Origin: Elusimicrobia bacterium CG08_land_8_20_14_0_20_59_10
GTDB taxonomy: Bacteria > Elusimicrobiota > Elusimicrobia > Elusimicrobiales > UBA9959
Length of the DNA stretch: 13,012 bases
Direction: 5' to 3'
Assembly: GCA_002779045.1 (NCBI GenBank)
Contig: PEXO01000143.1
Span: 1-13,012 of the forward strand
Under the pieces are notes generated by a model. The model ran no database searches, was not told where the DNA came from, and saw nothing but the letters and a program-made list of their open reading frames with translations. Shown here piece by piece: positions 7,801-13,012 of this stretch (the stretch's first letter is position 1; the number at the start of each line of letters is the position of its first letter). The translations under genes were made by a program, and so were the position numbers.

Positions 7801-10685
7801 ATAGCCGCCGGCAAACCGGCGCTTTCCGGCGCCGGGGCGGCTGGTCTCACAACTTTTTTAGGGGCGGACGGCGCGCGGGGGGAGCGGTAGTTCGCCCCGG
7901 TAAGCTTTACCGCCAGTGTGGAGATCTTTCTTTCCAGCACATCCCGCACACCGGCTTCCCCGGCTTCCCAGGAGGACAGGTCGAGGCTGAACCCGAGGGA
8001 AGCCAGGCGGGCCAGCGCGCGGGCGGTGTCGGTTATGCCCGAGCGCCTGCCGGAGGAGGGGTCAAAGGCAAAAGCGGTATGGTCGCGGCCGGAGAGTATG
8101 GCCCCGGCAAGGCCGGTGAGCCGCGCTCCCGGGCCCACTTCCAGGAACACACGCAGGCCGGAGGCGTACATCTTCTCTACCATGGCCGTGAATTCCACGG
8201 GGGAGGCGAGTTGTGAAGACAGCACGGCGCGCGCCTTGTCGGGCGAGCCGGGATAGACCCCGGCGGTCTTGTTGGCATAAACGGGAACTTTGGCCGCGGA
8301 GAACTTTACCTTCTCCAGCGCCGCGGAGAACTCCTTCTGCGCCCCGGCCACCAGGGAACTATGGAAAGCGGCCGAGACCTGCAGCGGGATATTCTTCATC
8401 GAGCGGTTCCGGAAACGATCGGAAGCCCGCTGTATCTCCGCCGTGCGGCCGGACAGGACGAACTGCGCGGGAGAATTCTTGTTGGCTATAACGAGGTCCA
8501 GCTTTTCCTCTTTCATCGCTTTTTCTATATCGGCAAGGGGGGCCTGCACCGCGAGCATGCTTCCGCGGTCGCCTTCGCCGCGCGCCATAAGCTCACCGCG
8601 CAGTCTGGACAAAGCGAAAAGGGTCTTTATGTCGAATACTCCGGCGGCGCAGAGGGCCGGCAGTTCGCCGTAGCTATGGCCGGCGAAAGCTTCGGGGGAA
8701 AGTCCGAAGCCGGCCAGCACGCCGTATGCCCCGAATTCGGCCGCGCCGAGCGCGGGCTGCGCTATGCGCGTGTCCTTCAGGTCGTCGGCCTGTTTCTGCT
8801 TGTCCGCCGTTGTGAAGCCAGGCCTGGGGAAAAGGAAATCGGAAAGCGGTTTATACCCGGCGGAAAATTCCCCGTCCGCAATGGAAAGTGTATCCAGGGC
8901 GGAGGGAAAACGGCAGAAGAGGTCGCGCTGCATGCCGGCGTATTGCGCCCCCTGGCCGGGGAACAGGACCGCCAGTTTTTCCGGCGCCCCGGAGCCGAAG
9001 AACACACCGTCAGCGGTGGTCCAGGACTTTTTATCTTTGCCGGAGTCCAGGCTGGAAACGGCGGTATCTATCACCTTCCCGGTATCCTGTCCATATTCGA
9101 ATACAAAGGTAAGCCGCGCCGGGTCGGACGTCTTGAAAGCCGCGCGGGAGCGCATAGCCTTCACGCGCAGTTCGTCCCAGCCAAGGCCTTTCCAGGAGGA
9201 CAGCTCGCGTTTCAGCGCTGCTGTATCGGGCCCGGAGAGCGCCGCTATCTGCACGTCGCCGTCCCAGTCGGGGGAAGTCTTCACCGGGGAATGTTCCTCG
9301 AGCAGGGCGTGAAAGTTGGAGCCGCCAAAGCCCAGCGCGCTTACCGCCGCGCGGCGCGGATGGTCTTTCTTTATCCACGGGCGCAGTTCGGTGTTCAGGT
9401 AAAAAGGAGTAGCGCCGCCGGCCAGCTGTTTCAGGGGGGTCGTTACTTTTATCGTGGGGGGGAGGGTCTTATTGTACAGCGAAAGGGCGGCCTTTATTAT
9501 GCCGGCCGAACCCGCCGAAGCTTTCGTATGGCCTATCATGGACTTAACGGAGCCGAGGGCGCACCAGGTCCCTTCCTTTTTCGCGCCGCGGTAGACCTCG
9601 GTGAGCGCGTCCACTTCCACGCCGTCGCCGACGGTGGTCCCGGTGCCGTGGGCTTCAACCAGTTCTATGGTATCAGGGGAGATGCCGGTGGTGGAATAGG
9701 CATTGCGCAGCGCGCGGGCCTGGCCTTCGGAATTGGGCGCGTAGATGGCCTTACCTTTGCCGTCGGAGGAAGAGCCCACGCCCTTAAGCACCGCATAGAT
9801 CCTGTCGCCGTCGCGCTCTGCGTCGGCCAGGCGCTTCATGGCTATCATGCCCAGACCCTCTCCCAGCATGGTCCCGTCCGCGGAGGCGTCAAAGGGTTTT
9901 ATTTCCCCGGTCGCCGAGAGCGCCGGGGTCTTGCTGAAGCACATGTACATGAAGATATCGTTAAAGCAGTCCACGCCGCCCGTGATCACCATGGATGAGC
10001 GGCCGGCCGCCAGCTCCAGTGAAGCCATATGCAGAGAGGCGAGCGAACTGCCGCAGGCGGCGTCCACCACGCAGTTGGTGCCGCCAAGGTTGAAGCGGTT
10101 GGCTATGCGGCCCGCCACCACATTGCCCAGCAGGCCGGGGAAGGAGCTTTCCTGCCACGGGACATAGTCCTCCTGCATGCGGGAGATAATGTCTTCCGCG
10201 CTCTGCCCGGTTATGCCGAACTCCGCAAGCGCCTTGCGCCACTTGGGATGGCCCAGGCGCGCGCCGAGCGGTATCACCAGTTCAAGGGCGCCGGTAACTC
10301 CGAGTATCACGCTTACCCGGCTGCGGTCAAAATCACGTCCGGGACCATAACCGGCGTCAGCAAGAGCCATCTTCGCGGCAAGAAGGCCCAGCAGCTGGGC
10401 GCTGTCCGTGGCTTCAAGGGCGTTCGGCGCGAGACCGAATTCCGAAGGATCGAAATCCACGGGCAGCAGGAAGCCGCCCTTGCGGGCATAGGTGCGGTCG
10501 GGGCTTTTGGGATTCTTGTCGAAATAGTCGCCGGGCAGCCAGTGCGACGCCGGCACTTCGGTAATGGCGTCCACGCCGTTCTTGATATTGGCCCAGAACC
10601 GGCGCATATTCTCCGCTTTTGGGAAAAGGCAGCCTATGCCTACTATGGCTATGGGGGTTTGAGCGGAAGTCTCTTTAGCGTTCAT
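4842..10685 (-). CDS. pfaA: PfaA/Pfa2-like multidomain lipid synthase, KS-MAT-ACP-KR-DH
   Basis: Iterative type I synthase subunit of 1947 aa. The start is the ATG at 10685 because AGAGG lies 5 nt upstream and the KS begins at once; an in-frame ATG at 10730 would add 15 residues but has no well-spaced ribosome site. Domains: ketosynthase (about 8-460) with Cys211 in DAACGSS, His346 in EAHGTGTT and His386 in IGHTKAS, all present; malonyl-type acyltransferase (about 570-875) with FPGQGAQ at 575, Ser671 in GHSYGE, an Arg in SRLRGELM and His775 in AAFHS, the AFH pattern favouring malonyl units; a Pro/Ala linker plus a Gln/Ala-rich coiled segment; a single ACP (about 1061-1133) with phosphopantetheine Ser1095 in GIDSIKR; ketoreductase with TGGARG at 1382-1387, an SSS motif and Tyr1566 in DYAMANE; C-terminal PKS-type dehydratase with His1688 in HVINGRSVVP (HxxxGxxxxP) and Asp1855 in DAAFQ. 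All domains look catalytically intact. It is expected to build a malonyl-derived chain with PfaD and the PfaC-like partner. Odd point: one ACP, whereas PUFA synthases normally carry several in tandem. Confidence 0.95.
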   Translation of the reverse strand: MNAKETSAQTPIAIVGIGCLFPKAENMRRFWANIKNGVDAITEVPASHWLPGDYFDKNPKSPDRTYARKGGFLLPVDFDPSEFGLAPNALEATDSAQLLGLLAAKMALADAGYGPGRDFDRSRVSVILGVTGALELVIPLGARLGHPKWRKALAEFGITGQSAEDIISRMQEDYVPWQESSFPGLLGNVVAGRIANRFNLGGTNCVVDAACGSSLASLHMASLELAAGRSSMVITGGVDCFNDIFMYMCFSKTPALSATGEIKPFDASADGTMLGEGLGMIAMKRLADAERDGDRIYAVLKGVGSSSDGKGKAIYAPNSEGQARALRNAYSTTGISPDTIELVEAHGTGTTVGDGVEVDALTEVYRGAKKEGTWCALGSVKSMIGHTKASAGSAGIIKAALSLYNKTLPPTIKVTTPLKQLAGGATPFYLNTELRPWIKKDHPRRAAVSALGFGGSNFHALLEEHSPVKTSPDWDGDVQIAALSGPDTAALKRELSSWKGLGWDELRVKAMRSRAAFKTSDPARLTFVFEYGQDTGKVIDTAVSSLDSGKDKKSWTTADGVFFGSGAPEKLAVLFPGQGAQYAGMQRDLFCRFPSALDTLSIADGEFSAGYKPLSDFLFPRPGFTTADKQKQADDLKDTRIAQPALGAAEFGAYGVLAGFGLSPEAFAGHSYGELPALCAAGVFDIKTLFALSRLRGELMARGEGDRGSMLAVQAPLADIEKAMKEEKLDLVIANKNSPAQFVLSGRTAEIQRASDRFRNRSMKNIPLQVSAAFHSSLVAGAQKEFSAALEKVKFSAAKVPVYANKTAGVYPGSPDKARAVLSSQLASPVEFTAMVEKMYASGLRVFLEVGPGARLTGLAGAILSGRDHTAFAFDPSSGRRSGITDTARALARLASLGFSLDLSSWEAGEAGVRDVLERKISTLAVKLTGANYRSPRAPSAPKKVVRPAAPAPESAGLPAAIPNYAPPAFSSDVLRITQESMAALQKLQEQTAVLHARFLEGQEAAQRSFQALIDQQQYFTGAPVPGGAFSRSLSSSPAMTAPQLPVTVSAPQPAAAPGEDIAQVLLSIVAAQTGYPAGSLNQDMDMESDLGIDSIKRVAILSELQEKLPSAPRITPEQLGSIRTLRQVTAFLTAGAPVPPPETIAETSPKMEEYEITRETLKTADFDASTVREILAPDKKLPIWVTDDGSALAPAVVKCLEEKGCHALKVPIEDKTPVPGDGLAGLIIIAPAVKLGKSSFWAAGSEAFLKKAFRLAQTAGPALRSAAKNSAAGLMTVSRLDGSFGVGGLRSEQDPVFGGLAGLAKTAGHEWPEVSCRALDAASDWQHTASVAQAIADEFFFKGPVEMGLSETGGRLVLLSRSEQVKNGKLPLEKGDVVLITGGARGVTAEGAAALAGAGAPALAILGRSPLPAAEEPWLSQCGSDADIKKALISRNPGMAPKAAGEQCRAIMAAREIRIQLNRFEAAGSRAVYYCADIRDRKVLDGVIARVHKEMGPVRGLVHGAGVLADKLILDKTAEQFASVFDTKVSGLRNILEALDTGKLKVLALYSSSTARFGRTGQCDYAMANEVLNKAARLLARRLGGCRVVSFNWGPWDGGMVNDGLRALFAKEGVGVIGLKAGGKFLVDELASGGAAVEVVVIARPVRERESSAPARPARAEQQSPRAASAAFELSVSAEECPILRSHVINGRSVVPAAVITEWLAHAALHGNPGLVFHGFNGLKIYKGIILGTDPLRLSALAGKAAKKDGLFSVPVELRGPSGELYSGAEMLLAPALPEPALAVPEFALKPYPRPVERAYSEILFHGEEMRFIRSVAGVSDKGIVLEAAAALPPASWLRRPLRDRWLADPAALDAAFQGMILWTFENSGACSLPNSAASYRQYSPSFPAGGVRVVARVTASSEHSATADIDFVDAKGKLVARLEGYESTVDRSLNEAFRRTELILK

Positions 10686-10690
10686 GATAT

Positions 10691-10695
10691 CCTCT
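10691..10695 (-). promoter_or_regulatory. Shine-Dalgarno site of the PfaA-like gene
   Basis: AGAGG on the minus strand, 5 nt before the ATG at 10685. It decides between this start and the in-frame ATG at 10730, which lacks a properly spaced site. It lies in the 61-nt gap after the pfaD stop codon; I see no convincing promoter or hairpin terminator in that gap, consistent with read-through from pfaD. Confidence 0.65.
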
Positions 10696-10746
10696 TTCTG
10701 GGGCCGTCCGAAGGTCGAAACCCGCGGCATGGCCTGATGAACTACA

Positions 10747-12321
10747 CTAGAATAACGGTGCCAACTGCTCCCGGGTCTGCGGTTCCTGTCTGGCCAGCGC
10801 GGGGTCTACCGCCACTCCCTGACAGCGCAGCGCGTGCAGGCGGGTAAGCGCCGCCGCGCCGGCGAGTAAGTTGTAAGCGACGGTAACGGCGCCGCGGGAC
10901 CGCGGAGCTTCCAGGAAAGAGCCTTTGGCCCATTCGTTGAAAGCGCCCATAGCGGGACCGCACCACACCTGGTAATCCAGCTTGCGCGAGCTGTCCCCGG
11001 ACAGCGGCCAGCGCGACGTTTGGCCGAGGTACCAGCGGAAAACGAGGGCCAGTTTATGCTTGGGGTCGCGCTCCGCGCGCTCGGCCTGCGCCGGGTCCCT
11101 GCGCAGAAAGAATTCCCGCGTGCCCGCCCAGACCTCTTCGAAGGAAGAGCGGAAGTAATCCCGTTCCAGGCCGGCGCGCAGTTCCGCGGGGAGCTCGGCG
11201 AAGCTGTTATGCGCCCGGTAGATCTCGAAAAGCTTGTTGGCGCGCATGGCGAACATCGTGCCGCGCTTTAACACCTGTACTTTTACGCCCATCTCGAACA
11301 TATCGGCGGCTGCGGCCATGGCCACGTCGGACTGACCGGCTTCGGCGAGAAGTTCCCTGACCAGGTCCGAGGTGCCGGATTCCACGCAGGCCTGGTTCAC
11401 CGTACCGGTAACTATGTATGCCGCGCCCATCATAAAAGCGGCCGCCGCAGCCTCGGGAGTGGCGATACCGCCGCCGGCGCCGACACGCGGGACCACGGGA
11501 TAGGCGTACCGCTCCCGGGCCCTGTCGCGCACTGCTATTATGGCGGGCAACAGGTTCACCAGCGGGCGGTTATCGGTATGGCCGCCGGAATCTCCTTCCG
11601 CGGTCACATCCTCCGCCACGGGTATTTTAGCCGCAAGCGCCGCCTGTTCAGGGGTGAGCTCGCCGCGCGAAACCAGTTCCCTGAGAAATTTCTCCGCCGG
11701 CGGGGAGAAGAACCGCTCGGCTACTTCAACGCGGGAGACCTTGCCTATCACGCGGTTAGGGGCCTCGATGGCGCCGGAGGGATCAAGACGTATGCCGTGC
11801 GTGCGGTAGCGTATCAGCGGGAGGCTCAGGTTCATGTAAGCGGAAGCTTCTATAAGGCGTATCCCGCGGCGCAGGTAAAGATCAACCACCGCGGCCTCTG
11901 GGGCGGGGTCCGACGGATTGTGTATCAGGTTGAAGCCGCAGTTAAAAGGTTCTCCGGATTGGAGGCGGTCTATGGCCTTCTCAACCTCTTCCAGGGGCTG
12001 TCCGGCGGCGCCGTAGAAGCCGAGCATCCCCGCGCGGCCCAGTACTTCCGCGAGCTCCGTGGAACTGATGCCATTGGCCATCGAGCCGCCCACATAGGCG
12101 TATTTGAGGCCGTGCGCCGCGAGGAAAGCCGGGTCGCCAAGGTTCGAGGTACGGCAGGCGGGGAGAACGGCGTCAGCGGCCGAAAGCCCCGGGGTAAAAA
12201 CCGGGGTCCCGCCGCGGAACGTGAGCGAATAGGGCCTGGCAAGATCGCGCAGACACGCTACCGTTTCAGGCGAATAAGGCAGGGAAAAGCTTTTTTCCGA
12301 AATCCGGACTTTTGCGGTCAA
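10747..12321 (-). CDS. pfaD: PfaD-family FMN-dependent enoyl reductase of lipid/polyketide synthase
   Basis: A 524-aa trans-acting enoyl reductase of the PfaD / 2-nitropropane-dioxygenase-like TIM-barrel family, which reduces enoyl-ACP intermediates using FMN and NAD(P)H. Family landmarks visible: YVGGSMANGISS near residue 76, a FNLIHNP segment, the DSGGHTDNRP motif with His248 (the highly conserved likely active-site histidine), the flavin-phosphate loop GAGGGIATPEA at about 281-291 followed by MGAAYIVTGT, and the C-terminal block FRWYLGQTSRW ... DYQVWCGPAMGAFNEW. Length is normal for PfaD. The start codon is TTG at 12321-12319: GGAG (12331-12328) sits 6 nt upstream, there is no nearby in-frame ATG, and the first internal Met lies well inside the conserved barrel. 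It is the first gene of the operon, 61 nt ahead of the PfaA-like gene; PfaD-first order is seen in myxobacterial pfa clusters (pfa1). Related proteins serve trans-AT polyketide synthases, but the neighbours here fix the lipid-synthase role. Confidence 0.95.
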   Translation of the reverse strand: MTAKVRISEKSFSLPYSPETVACLRDLARPYSLTFRGGTPVFTPGLSAADAVLPACRTSNLGDPAFLAAHGLKYAYVGGSMANGISSTELAEVLGRAGMLGFYGAAGQPLEEVEKAIDRLQSGEPFNCGFNLIHNPSDPAPEAAVVDLYLRRGIRLIEASAYMNLSLPLIRYRTHGIRLDPSGAIEAPNRVIGKVSRVEVAERFFSPPAEKFLRELVSRGELTPEQAALAAKIPVAEDVTAEGDSGGHTDNRPLVNLLPAIIAVRDRARERYAYPVVPRVGAGGGIATPEAAAAAFMMGAAYIVTGTVNQACVESGTSDLVRELLAEAGQSDVAMAAAADMFEMGVKVQVLKRGTMFAMRANKLFEIYRAHNSFAELPAELRAGLERDYFRSSFEEVWAGTREFFLRRDPAQAERAERDPKHKLALVFRWYLGQTSRWPLSGDSSRKLDYQVWCGPAMGAFNEWAKGSFLEAPRSRGAVTVAYNLLAGAAALTRLHALRCQGVAVDPALARQEPQTREQLAPLF

Positions 12322-12327
12322 GAGGTT

Positions 12328-12331
12328 CTCC
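12328..12331 (-). promoter_or_regulatory. Shine-Dalgarno site supporting the TTG start of pfaD
   Basis: GGAG on the minus strand with a 6-nt spacer to the TTG at 12321. This is the main reason to accept the non-ATG start. Confidence 0.55.
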
Positions 12332-12345
12332 GTCGTACTTGTCGA

Positions 12346-12354
12346 GCCTTCAAA
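12346..12354 (+). repeat. Direct repeat copy 1 (GCCTTCAAA) at the pfaD promoter
   Basis: Nine-base motif identical to 12411-12419, with starts 65 bp apart. This copy overlaps the end of the pfaD -10 box and the expected transcription start, and is followed by AT-rich sequence containing ATTATA as the other copy is (the second after two extra bases). It could be one half of a paired operator; it could also be chance. Confidence 0.35.
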
Positions 12355-12383
12355 TTATATATGTTTTCCTTATACGTGGTCCA
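12354..12383 (-). promoter_or_regulatory. Predicted sigma-70-type promoter of the pfa operon
   Basis: On the minus strand a perfect TATAAT (12359-12354) follows TGGACC (12383-12378) with an 18-nt spacer; TGGACC matches the TTGACA consensus at four of six positions. Transcription would begin near 12347, giving a leader of about 25 nt that contains the GGAG ribosome site of pfaD. It is the only good promoter I see for the three-gene unit. Confidence 0.55.
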
Positions 12384-12402
12384 GCTAAAAACATGCCATA
12401 AT

Positions 12403-12412
12403 GCGGGCCCGC
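12403..12412. repeat. Perfect 10-bp palindrome (GCGGGCCCGC) between the divergent promoters
   Basis: GCGGGCCCGC reads the same on both strands and sits roughly midway between the predicted pfaD and asnA promoters, overlapping by two bases the second GCCTTCAAA repeat. A regulator-binding site is possible. GC palindromes of this size are not rare in GC-rich DNA, although this one lies in an AT-rich segment. Confidence 0.3.
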
Positions 12413-12419
12413 CTTCAAA
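12411..12419 (+). repeat. Direct repeat copy 2 (GCCTTCAAA) upstream of asnA
   Basis: Second copy of the 9-bp motif at 12346-12354. It lies about 38 bp upstream of the predicted asnA -10 box. Two copies flanking the gap between divergent promoters fit a shared regulator, but no regulator gene is in view. Confidence 0.35.
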
Positions 12420-12453
12420 CGATTATAAACGTGTCCCGCCGGTTTTTCGCATT

Positions 12454-12462
12454 TGCTAGAAT
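12454..12462 (+). promoter_or_regulatory. Predicted extended -10 promoter of asnA
   Basis: TGCTAGAAT: an extended -10 TG at 12454-12455, one base, then TAGAAT at 12457-12462. No good -35 hexamer lies at the usual distance, which is tolerable for an extended -10 promoter. The expected leader to the asnA ATG is about 37 nt. Confidence 0.45.
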
Positions 12463-12495
12463 ATAGCTCCGCGGCGGTACGCAGAACCGCTTGGC

Positions 12496-12502
12496 GGGAG
12501 GA
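12496..12502 (+). promoter_or_regulatory. Shine-Dalgarno site of asnA
   Basis: GGGAGGA, ending 3 nt before the ATG at 12506. The match is strong though the spacing is tight; it supports this start, after which the reading frame shows asnA family similarity almost at once. Confidence 0.65.
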
Positions 12503-12505
12503 CCG

Positions 12506-13012
12506 ATGACCGAACTTATCATAGCCGGGGATTACCGGACCGCCTTGTCCCTTCGGGAGACCGAACGGGCCATCAAGTTCATAAAGGACGCCTTCCAGCG
12601 CCGGCTTTCCGCGGCGCTGCGCCTGCAGCGCGTGTCGGCGCCGCTTTTTGTGCGCACAGGCTCGGGAATTAACGACGACCTGAACGGCAGCGAGAAAAAA
12701 GTGGCCTTCACGGTCAAGGACGGGGGCTTGCGGGCCGAAGTCGTATTTTCGCTCGCCAAATGGAAGCGCATGGCGCTGGCGGATTACGGGTTCAAGCCCG
12801 GTGAGGGCCTTTACACCGACATGAACGCGATACGCCCGGGGGAAGACCGCCTGGACAACCTGCACTCCGTTTACGTGGACCAGTGGGACTGGGAGCGAAT
12901 AATAACCCCGCGCCAGCGTAATACGGCTTTTCTGAAATACGTTGTGCGCAAGATCTACCGGGCCGTGCGCGAAACCGAGCTGGAGGTCTGCGCGAAATAC
13001 CCGCGCCTGCGC
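12506..13012 (+). CDS. asnA: Aspartate--ammonia ligase AsnA (3' end outside window)
   Basis: Ammonia-dependent asparagine synthetase: aspartate + ATP + NH3 gives asparagine + AMP + diphosphate, in the cytosol. The first 169 codons are visible, about half of the usual 330-350 residues, and the frame is open at the right edge. The fold is related to class II aminoacyl-tRNA synthetases. Recognisable blocks are RETERAIKFIKD near the start, RVSAPLFVRTGSGINDDLNG around residues 41-60, FSLAKWKR near 84, GEGLYTDMNAIRP around 98-110 and EDRLDNLHSVYVDQWDWER around 112-130, which correspond closely to the E. coli AsnA sequence as I remember it. It is divergent from the pfa operon with its own promoter, so it is probably an unrelated housekeeping neighbour. 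The assignment is firm. Confidence 0.96.
   Translation, partial: MTELIIAGDYRTALSLRETERAIKFIKDAFQRRLSAALRLQRVSAPLFVRTGSGINDDLNGSEKKVAFTVKDGGLRAEVVFSLAKWKRMALADYGFKPGEGLYTDMNAIRPGEDRLDNLHSVYVDQWDWERIITPRQRNTAFLKYVVRKIYRAVRETELEVCAKYPRLR

Larger units (their letters stand above)
12322..12505. other. Divergent intergenic control region between pfaD and asnA
   Basis: The only substantial non-coding stretch in the window, 184 bp and clearly more AT-rich than the genes on either side. It holds a plausible sigma-70-type promoter for each divergent transcript, a 9-bp direct repeat and a 10-bp perfect palindrome, each listed separately. I see no tRNA, riboswitch fold or rho-independent terminator in it, as expected between two head-to-head genes. 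Confidence 0.75.

Noticed and set aside
8361..9998. Long plus-strand open frame (545 codons) opposite the PfaA-like gene
   Set aside because: It is antisense to a protein with intact KS and AT motifs, has no recognisable domain, and its composition (Gly/Arg/Ala-rich) is that of a GC-rich shadow frame.
10686..10730. Alternative upstream ATG at 10730 for the PfaA-like protein
   Set aside because: It would add 15 residues not typical of a KS N-terminus and lacks a well-spaced ribosome site, while the ATG at 10685 has AGAGG 5 nt upstream.
12403..12412. GC palindrome as a rho-independent terminator
   Set aside because: There is no spacer for a loop, no following T-run on either strand, and no gene ends here.
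12350..12865. Minus-strand 171-codon frame across the intergenic region and asnA
   Set aside because: It runs antisense to clear AsnA motifs and through the predicted divergent promoters; no ribosome site or recognisable domain.
1..13012. tRNA, rRNA, CRISPR, insertion sequence or prophage signals
   Set aside because: I looked for these on both strands and saw no direct-repeat/spacer array, transposase or integrase reading frame, or tRNA-like cloverleaf; nearly all bases are covered by the four genes.

Overview
The window is GC-rich bacterial DNA dominated by one minus-strand operon for an iterative type I 'secondary lipid' (Pfa-type polyunsaturated fatty acid/polyketide) synthase. At the right end a divergent plus-strand asnA gene runs off the window. 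There are no RNA genes, insertion sequences, CRISPR arrays or integrases that I can see. Coding density is very high: the only real intergenic region is about 184 bp at 12322-12505.

Layout, in the direction of transcription (right to left). (1) 12321-10747: pfaD-type FMN-dependent enoyl reductase (524 aa, TTG start). (2) 10685-4842: a 1947-aa multidomain protein with order KS - malonyl AT - coiled linker - one ACP - KR - PKS-type DH (PfaA-like, or 'Pfa2'). (3) 4834 to beyond base 1: a second megasynthase with order KS - chain-length-factor-like KS - AT - Pro/Ala-rich linker - start of a FabA/PfaC-type dehydratase; at least 1611 aa, cut by the left edge (PfaC-like, or 'Pfa3'). Gaps are 61 nt and 7 nt, and the ribosome binding site of gene 3 overlaps the stop codon of gene 2, so this looks like a single co-transcribed, translationally coupled unit. 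(4) 12506-13012, plus strand: N-terminal half of ammonia-dependent aspartate ligase AsnA.

How the genes work together (inference from the family): the malonyl AT loads the ACP of protein 2, the two active KS domains condense, the KR on protein 2 and the two dehydratase types (PKS-like on protein 2, FabA/PfaC-like on protein 3) process the beta carbon, and PfaD reduces the enoyl group. The gene order ER / KS-AT-ACP-KR-DH / KS-CLF-AT-DH resembles the myxobacterial pfa1-pfa2-pfa3 arrangement rather than the marine gammaproteobacterial pfaA-B-C-D order. The notable departure is a single ACP, where EPA/DHA synthases carry tandem ACPs; the product therefore cannot be assumed to be EPA or DHA. No phosphopantetheinyl transferase (PfaE) is in the window.

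Organism: a high-GC Gram-negative-type bacterium that still uses ATA for isoleucine freely. Myxococcota/other former Deltaproteobacteria and Elusimicrobiota are reasonable candidates, but the sequence alone does not settle it.
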